Shown: positions 16,360 through 25,380 of the stretch, one piece after another
How the letters are laid out: every line of letters starts with the position of its first letter
Numbering within the stretch: position 1 is the first letter of the stretch
Assembly: GCA_947307055.1 (NCBI GenBank)
Contig: CAMZHX010000020.1
Span: forward strand, 1 to 38,140
From: an uncultured Selenomonadales bacterium
GTDB taxonomy: Bacteria; Bacillota; Negativicutes; Selenomonadales; Selenomonadaceae
Direction of reading: 5' to 3'
DNA: 38,140 nucleotides
Notes under the pieces: model-generated
Database searches by the model: none
Told to the model about the DNA's origin: nothing
The model's input: the letters and a program-made list of their open reading frames with translations, nothing else
Made by a program: the position numbers and the translations under genes

Positions 16360-17139
16360 ATGCGAGACCTACTCAAGAGAATGCACGACTGGATGGCGCG
16401 ATATATGAAAAGTTTTTATTCGGACGACGCGGAAGTTCAGCAGGGGATTTTGATTAAGGAAAAGCATACGGGCTACGTTACAGCGAATTGCGTTGAGCTA
16501 GCGAAGTTTTTAAAGTTGTCGACGCATGACAGCGAGCTTGCGGAAATTATTGGGCTGTTCCATGATGTCGGACGCTTTCGCCAGTACAGCATTTACAAAA
16601 CTTTCAACGACGCCGACTCCGAAGATCATGCCGACCTTGCTTTGAAAGTCATTGACGAATTGGAATTTTTCAACGAGTTATCCGCGCAGGATTATGACGT
16701 TTTGAAGTTCGCGATTCAGAATCACAACAAAAAAGTTATCGCGCCGTGCGAGGACGAGCGGAAAATTTTATTTGCCAAGCTGATTCGCGACGCCGACAAG
16801 TTAGATATTTATCGCGTGTTGGAACCGTTCCTTGCGCAGGCTAATGCCGATAAAATGCCGAAGTTTATCAAGGGCAAGGCGCGTCCCGACATCAGCCCCG
16901 ACTTTGTAGAAAATTTCGTGACGGGCAATCAAGCTGACTACAGAAAAATTCGCACCAATGGCGATAGGAAAATTGTTCGCCTCATGTGGATTTACGACAT
17001 AAATTTTTCTTGGACTATGCAAAAAATTGTTGAGCGCGGCTACATTGATAAAATTATTTCAAACCTCCCTATGGACGAGCGCGTTGCCGAAGGCGTTCGC
17101 CGCTTGAAACTTCATGTCGAGGAGAAACTCAAAAATTAA
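16360..17139 (+). CDS. HD-domain metal-dependent phosphohydrolase
   Basis: HD proteins are metal-dependent phosphohydrolases, commonly acting on nucleotides. The 259-aa product shows the HD set: H36 (KEKHTGYV), H68-D69 (GLFHDVGRFRQY) and a later Asp in RDADKLDIYR. The rest includes a second histidine-bearing segment (QNHNKKVIAP). The substrate cannot be told. The start is ATG 16360 with GGAGGG upstream. It is first in a run of genes with a small coiled-coil protein and glnS. Confidence 0.85.
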   Translation: MRDLLKRMHDWMARYMKSFYSDDAEVQQGILIKEKHTGYVTANCVELAKFLKLSTHDSELAEIIGLFHDVGRFRQYSIYKTFNDADSEDHADLALKVIDELEFFNELSAQDYDVLKFAIQNHNKKVIAPCEDERKILFAKLIRDADKLDIYRVLEPFLAQANADKMPKFIKGKARPDISPDFVENFVTGNQADYRKIRTNGDRKIVRLMWIYDINFSWTMQKIVERGYIDKIISNLPMDERVAEGVRRLKLHVEEKLKN

Positions 17140-17153
17140 GTGAGGTGTCTAAG

Positions 17154-17474
17154 ATGTCAACAGAAGAAAATAAAATTGAAAAGTTAGACGAGCGTGTTTC
17201 CAGTTTAGAAAGACAAGTTGCAACGGTTGCGACTAAGGTTGATATGTTTATTTTGGAAGCACAGCAGCAGCGTGAGGATATGCGACGTTTGCAAGACCGG
17301 CAAGACGAAGAACGCCGCAAGCACGATGCCGAAATGAAGGAAATGAATAAAAAGATTGATGAAAACTTCCAAACATTGTTGAAACAAATTCACACTAATT
17401 TTATCCAGACAATGTTGGGCGTCGGAGCGATTATGGCGGCGATTGGCGGCTTGATTATCGCGGCGTTAAAATAA
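17154..17474 (+). CDS. Small coiled-coil protein with C-terminal membrane anchor
   Basis: I do not recognise a named family with confidence. The 106-aa product has a long heptad-type coiled coil (~8-85; note KIEKLDERVSSLERQVATVA and the charged stretch rich in R, E and Q) and one C-terminal membrane helix (TMLGVGAIMAAIGGLIIAAL). The layout recalls phage XhlA-like and Bdr-like proteins, but there are no phage genes around. The start is ATG 17154; GTGAGGTG lies just upstream, directly after the HD-gene stop. Confidence 0.7.
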   Translation: MSTEENKIEKLDERVSSLERQVATVATKVDMFILEAQQQREDMRRLQDRQDEERRKHDAEMKEMNKKIDENFQTLLKQIHTNFIQTMLGVGAIMAAIGGLIIAALK

Positions 17475-17506
17475 TTTCGTCATAAAAACTTTAAAGGGGT
17501 TTTGAT

Positions 17507-19162
17507 ATGATAAACTTTGTACAGCAGGAAATTGAAAACGATTTGAAGGCGGGCAAGTACACCAACGGTATTCACACGCGCTTTCCGCCGGAGCCGAATG
17601 GCTATTTGCACATCGGGCACGCGAAGTCGGTTTGCTTGAATTTCGGACTTGCGCTCCATAACGGCGGGCTTTGTAACTTGCGTTTCGACGACACTAACCC
17701 CACTAAGGAGGACGTTGAGTTTGTCGATTCGATTCAAGAGGATATTAAATGGCTCGGCTTTGATTGGGGCGACAGGAAATTTTTCGCGTCGGATTATTTC
17801 GGCAAGTTTTATGATTATGCGGTCGAATTGATTCGGCGCGGGCTGGCTTACGTCGACGACCTTAGCGCGGAAGAAATCAGAGCTTATCGCGGCACGTTGA
17901 CTGAACCAGGCAAGGAAAGTCCCTATCGTAATCGCAGCGTCGAAGAAAATTTAGATTTGTTCACGCGCATGAAGAATGGCGAGTTCCCTGACGGCTCAAA
18001 AGTTTTGCGCGCTAAAATCGATATGGCAAGCCCTAATATAAATATGCGCGACCCCGTCATTTATCGGATTACGCGGTCAACTCATCATCACACCGGCGAC
18101 AATTGGCTGATTTATCCCATGTACGATTTCGCGCACCCGCTCGAAGACGCGATAGAAAATATTACGCACTCGGTCTGCACGCTCGAATTTGAAGACCATC
18201 GCCCGTTTTATGATTGGCTACTGGATTCTTTGGGCTTCGACCCGAACACGCGCCCGCGCCAAATTGAATTCGCGCGCCTCGACTTGACTAACACCATTAC
18301 TAGCAAAAGAAAACTCCGCCAGCTCGTCGAAGAAAATTACGTTCGCGGCTGGGACGATCCGCGTATGCCGACTTTGTGCGGACTTAGGCGCAGAGGTTTT
18401 ACTCCAGCGGCGATTCGCGATTTTTGCGAGAGAATCGGCGTCGCCAAAAGTAACAGCGTTGTCGATATTTCTATGCTTGAACATTGCGTCCGCGAAGACT
18501 TGAACGAAAACGCCGGCAGGGTTATGGCGGTGCTCGACCCGTTGAAAGTTGTTTTGACTAACGTCGATGAAAATTCCGTTGAATACTTGACAGCGGAGAA
18601 TCACCCTAAACGCGGCGGCAGTCGCTTTGTCCCGTTCACGAGGGAAATTTTCATCGAGCGCGATGACTTCATGGAGGACGCGCCTAAGAAATTTTTCAGG
18701 CTCAAGCCCGGCGGCGAAGTCCGACTTAAACACGCTTATATTATTAAGTGCAACGAGGTTATCAAAAATTCTGCGGGCGAGGTCGTCGAGCTGCGTTGCA
18801 CAATCGACCCGACTTCCAAATCGGGTGGCGCGACGGCAGGACGCAAAATCAAAGGGACGATTCATTGGGTCAGCGCGAAATTTGCCCTGCCCGCCGAAGT
18901 CAGACTTTACGACTACCTTTTGACGACCGACGCGCAAGGCAATCTGCCCGAAGATTTTATAGCCGCGCTCAATCCCAATTCGTTAATCGTCAAGCAGGCG
19001 TTGATTGAACCTTCCGTTCGTTGGACGGGCACGGGCACTCATTATCAATTTTTGCGGCTGGGCTATTTCGTCGTCGACCCCGACACCACCGCTGATAAAT
19101 TGGTTTTTAATCGCGTCGTGGGCTTGAAGGATACATGGGCTAAAGTTAAGGGACAAGGGTAA
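17507..19162 (+). CDS. glnS: Glutaminyl-tRNA synthetase
   Basis: The enzyme charges tRNA-Gln with glutamine. The 551-aa product has [15 protein letters not shown] with HIGH at 35-38, [11 protein letters not shown], the class I GlnRS blocks ([21 protein letters not shown], which is cut here as the family marker region near 190-210), and the KMSKS-like ITSKR at 264-268. The C-terminal anticodon-binding beta barrels follow, giving the usual bacterial length. Many Firmicutes lack this gene and use GatCAB; its presence fits Negativicutes. The last codons and the TAA stop (19160-19162) lie inside a purine-rich repeat (protein end VKGQG). Confidence 0.95.
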   Translation: MINFVQQEIENDLKAGKYTNGIHTRFPPEPNGYLHIGHAKSVCLNFGLALHNGGLCNLRFDDTNPTKEDVEFVDSIQEDIKWLGFDWGDRKFFASDYFGKFYDYAVELIRRGLAYVDDLSAEEIRAYRGTLTEPGKESPYRNRSVEENLDLFTRMKNGEFPDGSKVLRAKIDMASPNINMRDPVIYRITRSTHHHTGDNWLIYPMYDFAHPLEDAIENITHSVCTLEFEDHRPFYDWLLDSLGFDPNTRPRQIEFARLDLTNTITSKRKLRQLVEENYVRGWDDPRMPTLCGLRRRGFTPAAIRDFCERIGVAKSNSVVDISMLEHCVREDLNENAGRVMAVLDPLKVVLTNVDENSVEYLTAENHPKRGGSRFVPFTREIFIERDDFMEDAPKKFFRLKPGGEVRLKHAYIIKCNEVIKNSAGEVVELRCTIDPTSKSGGATAGRKIKGTIHWVSAKFALPAEVRLYDYLLTTDAQGNLPEDFIAALNPNSLIVKQALIEPSVRWTGTGTHYQFLRLGYFVVDPDTTADKLVFNRVVGLKDTWAKVKGQG

Positions 19163-19235
19163 AGGGAAAAGGGAAAAGAGAAAAGAGAAAAGTCTTATCC
19201 CTACTTTTCCCTTCTCCCATCTCCCTTTTCCCTTA
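19148..19235. repeat. Purine/pyrimidine-rich inverted repeat, second copy of the GGGACAAGGG family
   Basis: The left arm (19148-19192) reads GGGACAAGGG, TAAAGGG, then AAAAGGG and AAAAGAG units; bases 19161-19191 are all purine. The right arm (19204-19234) is rich in CTTTTCCC and CTCCC. The arms pair roughly as a long hairpin. The glnS stop codon falls in the left arm at the same place in the motif as in the copy at 15682-15782. It ends just before the ribosome site of the next gene. Confidence 0.8.
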
Positions 19236-19255
19236 AAAATTGGAGGTGATAACTT

Positions 19256-19567
19256 ATGCCGAAAATCCCGCGCGGCTTGACCGATAAGGACATGATAAAA
19301 AATTACGTCGAAGAGGAGACGATTGAACAGCAACTCATAACCGCCGCTAAGAAGGCCGAAAAACTCCGCTTGGTCGCAGAAGCTGAAGCTCCACCCGCGC
19401 CGCTCGCCAAAGCAGGTTTTACGCCCGAACTTACTGACAAACTCGGCAGGGAATTGCTCGCGCTGAAAATCGAACTGTCAAACGCGGGCGTTAAAAGCTA
19501 CAACTTCAAAATAAAACGCGACGGCGAAAAAATTACTCTGACCGTCACGGATAAAAAACTTTTTTGA
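19256..19567 (+). CDS. Hypothetical protein, 103 aa
   Basis: Not recognised. The start is ATG 19256 with a perfect GGAGGTGAT upstream. The product has a helical, charged N-terminal half (IPRGLTDKDMIKNYVEEETI), an Ala/Pro-rich linker (~43-52) and a C-terminal alpha/beta part ending in YNFKIKRDGEKITLTVTDKK. It is soluble, with no signal peptide. It sits between glnS and a transporter, with 15 bases to the next gene. Confidence 0.7.
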   Translation: MPKIPRGLTDKDMIKNYVEEETIEQQLITAAKKAEKLRLVAEAEAPPAPLAKAGFTPELTDKLGRELLALKIELSNAGVKSYNFKIKRDGEKITLTVTDKKLF

Positions 19568-19582
19568 GGGGAAGGTAAGTTA

Positions 19583-20866
19583 ATGGAAACTATGACGATT
19601 GTGGCGATTGTGATTTTCATAACCGCCTACGCGCTGATAATTTCCGAAAAGGTACACCGTACAGTTGTCGGACTTTTCGGCGCGATGCTGATGATTCTTC
19701 TGGGAATCATCGACCAGGAAACCGCAGTGCATCATATCGATTTTAACACAATCGGACTTTTAATGGGCATGATGATTGTCGTAAACATCACGAGTGAAAC
19801 CGGCCTGTTCAACTTCTTAGCAATCTGGTCGGCTAAGAAAGTCAAGGCGCAACCGGTCGCGCTACTCGTCGCGCTGAGTACTTTGACTGCTGTTTGCTCC
19901 GCGCTCCTCGATAACGTTACGACCGTCCTTTTAACCGTGCCGATAACTTTCAATATCGCCGCGCAGTTGAAATGCGACGTGAAACCATTCCTAATGGCGC
20001 AAATTGTCAGCTCGAACATCGGCGGCACTGCAACTCTTATCGGCGACCCGCCAAACATTATGATTGGCTCGGCGGTCGGCTTGAGCTTCGGTGACTTCGT
20101 GCTGAACATGACGGGCGTCTCGATTCTTATTTTTATCGTAACTGTTGGGCTGTTAGTTATGATTTACAAGAACGACTTGCACACCAAACCCGAACTCCAA
20201 GATAAAGTCATGCGCCTCAACGAACACGAACAAATTACCGACCATACACTTTTGAAAAAATGCCTGTTCGTTTTGGCGATAACTATTAGCCTGTTCGCGT
20301 TTCACGGAATGCTCGGACTTGAATCGGCGACGGCGGCTCTTACCGGCGCAAGTTTGTTACTTTTGATAACTTTCCACCGCAACGAGGAAATGATTGCCAA
20401 AATGCTCAGCAAAGTCGAATGGCTTGCAATATTCTTCTTTGGCGGGCTGTTCATCTTAGTCGGCGCGTTGGTCGAGACCGGCGTTATTAAAATGTTGGCG
20501 CAAGAGGCTATGGAAATTACCAAAGGCGACCTGACTTTTACCGCGATAGTTATCATTTGGATGAGCGCGATTGCTTCAGCGTTTATCGATAACATTCCGT
20601 TTGTCGCGACGATGATTCCGTTGATTAAAGACATGGGCGCAATGGGCTTGACGAATCTCGACCCGCTTTGGTGGAGTTTGGCTTTGGGCGCGTGCTTGGG
20701 CGGTAACGGTACTTTAATCGGAGCAAGTGCAAATGTCGTCGTGGCGTCTATGGCGGCTCAACGCGGGCGCGCAATTTCGTTTATCGGCTTCATGAAAGTT
20801 GCCTTCCCGCTAATGATTCTCTCCATAATCATTTCAACCGCTTACGTTTACTTCCGTTATCTGTAA
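19583..20866 (+). CDS. ArsB/NhaD-superfamily transporter (SLC13-like permease)
   Basis: An inner-membrane ion transporter of the ion-transporter superfamily; the substrate (arsenite, Na+/H+, citrate or another anion) cannot be assigned. The 427-aa product has about 11 membrane helices and both inverted-repeat signatures: GGTATLIGDPPNIMIGSAVG at ~149-168 and GGNGTLIGASANVVVASMA at ~372-390, with hairpin regions DNVTTVLLTVP and DNIPFVATMIP. There are no ars genes nearby. It ends the glnS transcription unit and is followed by a strong terminator. Confidence 0.82.
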   Translation: METMTIVAIVIFITAYALIISEKVHRTVVGLFGAMLMILLGIIDQETAVHHIDFNTIGLLMGMMIVVNITSETGLFNFLAIWSAKKVKAQPVALLVALSTLTAVCSALLDNVTTVLLTVPITFNIAAQLKCDVKPFLMAQIVSSNIGGTATLIGDPPNIMIGSAVGLSFGDFVLNMTGVSILIFIVTVGLLVMIYKNDLHTKPELQDKVMRLNEHEQITDHTLLKKCLFVLAITISLFAFHGMLGLESATAALTGASLLLLITFHRNEEMIAKMLSKVEWLAIFFFGGLFILVGALVETGVIKMLAQEAMEITKGDLTFTAIVIIWMSAIASAFIDNIPFVATMIPLIKDMGAMGLTNLDPLWWSLALGACLGGNGTLIGASANVVVASMAAQRGRAISFIGFMKVAFPLMILSIIISTAYVYFRYL

Positions 20867-20877
20867 GAAATTTTTCT

Positions 20878-20916
20878 GGTCGGCAAGCTCTACGGAGCTT
20901 GTCGGCCAATTTTTTT
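20878..20916 (+). terminator. Rho-independent terminator after the transporter gene
   Basis: A 13-bp stem with two G-T pairs (20878-20890 / 20895-20907), a TACG loop and the tail AATTTTTTT. The T run touches the GGAGG ribosome site of the next gene, so the glycosyltransferase may be read partly by escape through it or from a promoter I did not find. Confidence 0.88.
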
Positions 20917-20926
20917 GGAGGTCATC

Positions 20927-22273
20927 ATGAAGATTTATCCAAACACAAAAATTTATATCATTTGCCCAGGCAATTATAATTCGGGCGGTCCAGAACTTTG
21001 TCATCAACTCTGCTCGCAACTGATTCAATTTGGTGTAGATGCTCGCATGGTTTACATTGAAAAACAAAATTTCAACGGCGGCGACCCCGTTCACGATTTT
21101 TATAAGAAATATCACTTACCTTATACTTTTGAAGTCGAAAACGCTGAACAAAATGTTTTAATCGTTCCGGAGTACTTCAGCGAATATCTTTATATTTCCG
21201 AAAAAATTCAGCGCGTCCTTTGGTGGATGAGTGTTGACAATTATATCAAAATCATAACTCAATCAATCAATGCTATTCGTTTAAATCCTTTGTCCAGACC
21301 CATGCCGAAATTTTTTTATTTTGGCAAGGGCGACGATGATTTAATTCACTTTGTGCAATCGGAGTATGCGCGGCAATTCGTTAAGCTCAATGGCATAGCG
21401 GACGATAAAATTTATTCGGTCGGCGATTATCTCAATCAAACTTTTCTACGTCGTGCCGCGCAGGTTGATTTGAGCTACAAAGAAAATATCGTCGCTTATA
21501 ATCCCAAAAAAGGCTTTGAAATCACAAAACAGCTTATCAAGCTCGCGCCCGATATTGATTGGCGACCGATTCAAAATATGACGCCCGAACAAGTTCAGGA
21601 GCTTTTATCAAGGGCGAAAATTTATATCGACTTCGGTAAACACCCAGGCAAAGATAGAATCCCTCGCGAGGCGGCAATTTCGGGTTGCGTCGTCATAACC
21701 GGCAAACAAGGCGCGGCCGCTAACAATATCGATATAAATATCCCCAATGAATTCAAATTCGACGAAAAATCGACCACTCCAATCGAAATCGTTAATAAAA
21801 TTCGCTATGTCTTTGAAAATTTCCCTGACGCTTATAAAAAACAAGAAAATTATCGCGCTCGCCTCCTAAATGAACAAAAACAATTTACTAAACAAGTTTT
21901 TAACGCCTTCGCAGTGAAAAATCTTCCTCCGCCAACCGTCGCATTCGTTCAAGGCGTCAACGAGAATTCTTTTCTGCTCGCTCAAGAACTTTTTCAAAGT
22001 AAAGAGCTTCAACCGCGCTTTATCGTTGATGATTTGCTCGCTACAACTAATATTTCCGATAAACTCATCTTGCGCGAACAAAATCGTAATTATTTGCGCC
22101 TCAATGAAGCTTTTATCGAAATTATCACTCGCAATGACGCAAAATTCCTCTATCACGAGGGCAGAATTAAAATTTTCGCACTACTCAACCCAAATAATAA
22201 CGATTTTGCCGAGCTTACAGACTTTTACGAGGCAAAAACAGAGGATATTTTAATTTATGAACTTAATAGCTGA
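20927..22273 (+). CDS. Putative glycosyltransferase (GT4/GT1-like)
   Basis: Probably a GT-B glycosyltransferase of cell-surface sugar synthesis. The 448-aa product starts TKIYIICPGNYNSGGPELCHQLC, the N-terminal Rossmann strand and glycine loop seen in GT4-like enzymes (GGxE/P...L..L). The region KDRIPREAAISGCVVITGKQGAA (about 235-260) resembles the donor-binding loop with E and a conserved glycine. The C-terminal ~130 residues are not clearly assigned. The start is ATG 20927 with GGAGG six bases upstream. Its end overlaps the next gene by 17 bases. Confidence 0.6.
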   Translation: MKIYPNTKIYIICPGNYNSGGPELCHQLCSQLIQFGVDARMVYIEKQNFNGGDPVHDFYKKYHLPYTFEVENAEQNVLIVPEYFSEYLYISEKIQRVLWWMSVDNYIKIITQSINAIRLNPLSRPMPKFFYFGKGDDDLIHFVQSEYARQFVKLNGIADDKIYSVGDYLNQTFLRRAAQVDLSYKENIVAYNPKKGFEITKQLIKLAPDIDWRPIQNMTPEQVQELLSRAKIYIDFGKHPGKDRIPREAAISGCVVITGKQGAAANNIDINIPNEFKFDEKSTTPIEIVNKIRYVFENFPDAYKKQENYRARLLNEQKQFTKQVFNAFAVKNLPPPTVAFVQGVNENSFLLAQELFQSKELQPRFIVDDLLATTNISDKLILREQNRNYLRLNEAFIEIITRNDAKFLYHEGRIKIFALLNPNNNDFAELTDFYEAKTEDILIYELNS

Positions 22274-23033
22274 AAATATCTCCGTAACTATCGGCGGGAA
22301 ACAAATTTTACAAAATGTAAGCTATAAATTCGTTTCCGGTAAGCGTACCGCGATAATCGGTCCTAATGGAGCAGGTAAATCCACTCTTTTAAAGGTTTTG
22401 TGCCTGCTAATCGAAAAATTTTCGGGCGTCGTAACTCTAAACGGTAAAAATATCCGAAATATCGGTAGTAATCTCTCAAAAATTATCGCAATACTCCCCC
22501 AAGAACGCGATGCACCGCAAGATATGACCGTTCGTCAATTAGTTTCGTTCGGTCGCTTCCCTCATAGAAAATTTTTCGGCGGAGAATCAAAAATCGATTC
22601 AGATGCAATTAAAAATGCCCTCGAACTCACAAAATTAACCGATTTTGAAAACCGGCAAGTAATTTCTCTGTCCGGCGGCGAAAAACAACGCGCTTGGCTC
22701 GCTATGACACTGGCTCAACAACCAAAAATCTTGCTTCTAGACGAACCAACAACCTATTTGGACATCGCGCACCAACTCGAAGTCATGGAAATCATTTCAA
22801 ACGTCAATAAAAAGTTTTCCACAACAATTATTATGGTTCTGCACGATATAAATCACGCTCGACTATATAGCGACCACGTTTTGATTGTAAAAGATAAAAA
22901 AATTTTCGCTTCCGGCGACCCAATTAAGATTCTTTCCCCTAAAACTCTGGAAAATGTCTTCAATGTCGCCGCCGATACCTTCATTAACGCAAATGGTAAC
23001 GAAATTATCTTCCCAATCAAGGTTTTAAAGTAA
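22257..23033 (+). CDS. ABC transporter ATPase of the FecE/FepC type
   Basis: The ATPase subunit of an iron-siderophore, heme or cobalamin importer. The 258-aa product has Walker A GPNGAGKST, Q-loop ILPQERDAP, signature LSGGEKQRAWLAMTLAQ, Walker B ILLLDEPTTYLD and the H-loop VLHDINHA. The TTYLDIAHQLEVM stretch is typical of the FepC family. No permease or binding-protein gene is adjacent: glycosyltransferase upstream, recG downstream. It begins inside the glycosyltransferase gene (ATG 22257), so the two are translationally linked. Confidence 0.85.
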   Translation: MNLIAENISVTIGGKQILQNVSYKFVSGKRTAIIGPNGAGKSTLLKVLCLLIEKFSGVVTLNGKNIRNIGSNLSKIIAILPQERDAPQDMTVRQLVSFGRFPHRKFFGGESKIDSDAIKNALELTKLTDFENRQVISLSGGEKQRAWLAMTLAQQPKILLLDEPTTYLDIAHQLEVMEIISNVNKKFSTTIIMVLHDINHARLYSDHVLIVKDKKIFASGDPIKILSPKTLENVFNVAADTFINANGNEIIFPIKVLK

Positions 23034-23057
23034 TTTTTTTAAATTTCGGAGGTCATT

Positions 23058-25148
23058 ATGAGTAAATTTGAATTTGAATTCACAGATAACGTTATGTACG
23101 TTAAAGGAGTCGGTCCCAGACGCGCCGCATCGCTTGAAAAATTGAATATCTTCACAAAATACGACCTGCTGACCCATTATCCGCGCACTTACGATAATCA
23201 CAGCAACTTAAACAGGATTTGCGACATTTTCGAGGGCGAAAGCGTCGTACTTGTCGGGAAAATTTTTAACATCACGTCACGCGAGGCGCGCAACTTGACG
23301 ATTATCAACGCCTACCTGCAAGACGATTCGGGCGTCATTCAGCTGACTTGGTTTAATCAAAAATATCTGCTGACAAAACTTCGCGACGGTATGCGTCTTA
23401 TGGTTATCGGCAAAACTAAGTTCGATAGGTGGTCGGGACGCCTCGCAATGAGCCAAATTCAAAGTTTCACGATACTCGACGCGGACGAAGAGCCAGAATT
23501 GGGAATTATGCCCGTGTACGCCTCGACCGCTGCAATTAGTCAAAAAATTTTCCGCACAGCAATGAAAAATCTTCTTTCGCAAATGCCAAAGCTTACAGAA
23601 ATCCTTCCGCAAGAAATTTTGCGCGAACAAGATTTAATTTCGCTTGATGAGGCAATGCGGGCAATTCATTTTCCAAAAAATTTGGCAGAACTCGACGCGG
23701 CAAGACGCCGTTTGGCTTTCGACGAACTATTTTTGATTCAATGCGGACTTATGCTAATCAAGCGGCAAACTCAAGACGAAAGATTAGGCATAAGTCACAA
23801 AAAAAATGGCAAACTTGTCAAATCTGCGCTTGCAAAGTTGCCATTCGAGCTAACTAAAGACCAAAAAAAAGTTTTCCGCGCAGTCGTCAAGGATATGGAA
23901 AGCAAATTGCCAATGCGAAGGCTGGTTCAAGGCGATGTTGGCTCCGGCAAAACGGCAGTCGCTATGCTCGCGCTAGTTAAAACAGTCGAAAGCGGTTTTC
24001 AAGGGGCGTTCATGGCTCCAACAGAAATTTTAGCGGTTCAGCACTACGAAAAATTTTCTGCTTTGCTCGGCGACTTGGGAATTCGCATCGGACTTCTAAG
24101 CGCGAAAATTACACGCTCCAAACGCTTAAAAGATGACATTTACCAAAAAATTTCGGCGCACGAAGTAGATATAGTAATCGGGACGCACGCGCTGATTCAA
24201 GAGGGCGTACAATTCGCCAAACTTGGATTAGTCGTCACGGACGAACAACATCGCTTCGGCGTGAATCAACGCTCGGAACTTGAAAAAAAATCGGATACGC
24301 TGCCAGATATGCTCGTCATGACCGCAACGCCAATCCCGCGCACAATGACTTTGACTGTTTACGGCGATTTAGACGTTTCCGTAATAAAAGAATTGCCGCC
24401 GGGACGAAAACCTATAAAAACTGTCGTAAAAAATATTCGCGGGCGGAAAAATGTTTACGATTTCGTTCGGACGGAAATTTTAGCGGGGCGGCAAGCTTAC
24501 GTGGTGTGTCCGCTGATTGAACGTAGCGAATCCGAACTGCTCGCCGATATTGAACCCGCCGAAGAAATTTTTAACATGCTAAGAAAAGGAATTTTCAGCG
24601 ATATACCTTGCGCGCTCCTGCACGGCAAAATGACTCCGCGCGATAAAGATGAGATTATGGAAAAATTCCGCGACGGCGAAACTAAACTGCTCGTTTCAAC
24701 TACCGTTATTGAAGTCGGCGTCGATGTGCCCAATGCTAGCGTTATGGTCGTCGAATACGCGGAAAGATTCGGGCTGGCGCAACTTCATCAACTGCGTGGG
24801 CGCGTCGGGCGTGGTGCCGCAAAATCTTACTGCATTTTGATTTCAGATAGCAAAAATGACGTTGCAAAGGCGCGCCTCGAAACTATGGAGACCACTAGCG
24901 ACGGCTTCAAGCTCGCTGAAGTAGATTTGAAACTGCGCGGTCCCGGTCAATTCTTCGGTGAGGCTCAACACGGCTTGCCTGATTTGAAAATCGCTGACGT
25001 GTTCCGCGATTTGGAAATTTTAATTCAAGCTCGCGACGCCGCAGAAAAATTCGTTACCGACGACGACAACTTGAACTACTTCGCAAATTTGCGGCAAAAT
25101 CTCGCGCTAGCTTACGGCGATAAGTTCAATCAGATTATCGCCAACTAA
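23058..25148 (+). CDS. recG: ATP-dependent DNA helicase RecG
   Basis: RecG remodels stalled replication forks and recombination intermediates. The 696-aa product has the family length and layout: an N-terminal wedge/OB domain (VKGVGPRRAASLEKLNI at the start, then the single-strand-binding barrel), superfamily 2 helicase motif I GDVGSGKTA near 293, DEQH at 395-398, TATPIPRTM, and the C-terminal QLRGRVGRG and LRGPGQFFGEAQHG blocks. The start is ATG 23058 with GGAGG upstream. It ends a transcript with a good terminator. Confidence 0.95.
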   Translation: MSKFEFEFTDNVMYVKGVGPRRAASLEKLNIFTKYDLLTHYPRTYDNHSNLNRICDIFEGESVVLVGKIFNITSREARNLTIINAYLQDDSGVIQLTWFNQKYLLTKLRDGMRLMVIGKTKFDRWSGRLAMSQIQSFTILDADEEPELGIMPVYASTAAISQKIFRTAMKNLLSQMPKLTEILPQEILREQDLISLDEAMRAIHFPKNLAELDAARRRLAFDELFLIQCGLMLIKRQTQDERLGISHKKNGKLVKSALAKLPFELTKDQKKVFRAVVKDMESKLPMRRLVQGDVGSGKTAVAMLALVKTVESGFQGAFMAPTEILAVQHYEKFSALLGDLGIRIGLLSAKITRSKRLKDDIYQKISAHEVDIVIGTHALIQEGVQFAKLGLVVTDEQHRFGVNQRSELEKKSDTLPDMLVMTATPIPRTMTLTVYGDLDVSVIKELPPGRKPIKTVVKNIRGRKNVYDFVRTEILAGRQAYVVCPLIERSESELLADIEPAEEIFNMLRKGIFSDIPCALLHGKMTPRDKDEIMEKFRDGETKLLVSTTVIEVGVDVPNASVMVVEYAERFGLAQLHQLRGRVGRGAAKSYCILISDSKNDVAKARLETMETTSDGFKLAEVDLKLRGPGQFFGEAQHGLPDLKIADVFRDLEILIQARDAAEKFVTDDDNLNYFANLRQNLALAYGDKFNQIIAN

Positions 25149-25154
25149 AATAGC

Positions 25155-25183
25155 CCCGTCGAAACGCTCGGCGGTTTTTTTTT
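25155..25183 (+). terminator. Rho-independent terminator of recG
   Basis: The stem CCGTCGA / TCGGCGG (7 bp, one G-T pair) with loop AACGC is followed by nine T. Confidence 0.85.
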
Positions 25184-25342
25184 GGTCGTTTTTTCTGTCC
25201 CATATACGTTCATTTATGAATTTGTAGCCGCCTGAAATAGATTTGAATTCTTTTTCGCGAGACTTTTCAATGTCTAAATCAATAAAAATTTTCTTGACAG
25301 TCTATTTTTTTTTATAATGATTTCGTAAAGCCCGTTTTAGGC

Positions 25343-25380
25343 AAAAAAATCCCCTGCGCATTGCTGGGGATAAATTTTTT
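25343..25380 (-). terminator. Terminator of the five-gene minus-strand operon (bidirectional)
   Basis: The stem ATCCCC / GGGGAT with extra pairing in the loop is flanked by seven A on the left and seven T on the right. On the minus strand it comes directly after the stop codon of the last gene (25380-25382). Confidence 0.85.

Noticed and set aside
17154..17474. Prophage remnant (XhlA-like small protein)
   Set aside because: No other phage genes are near, and the coiled-coil plus anchor layout is too general to support it.
25294..25380. Possible small RNA gene with TTGACA and TATAAT before a terminator
   Set aside because: The two boxes are only 13 bases apart, too close for a working promoter, and the terminator is explained by the minus-strand operon.
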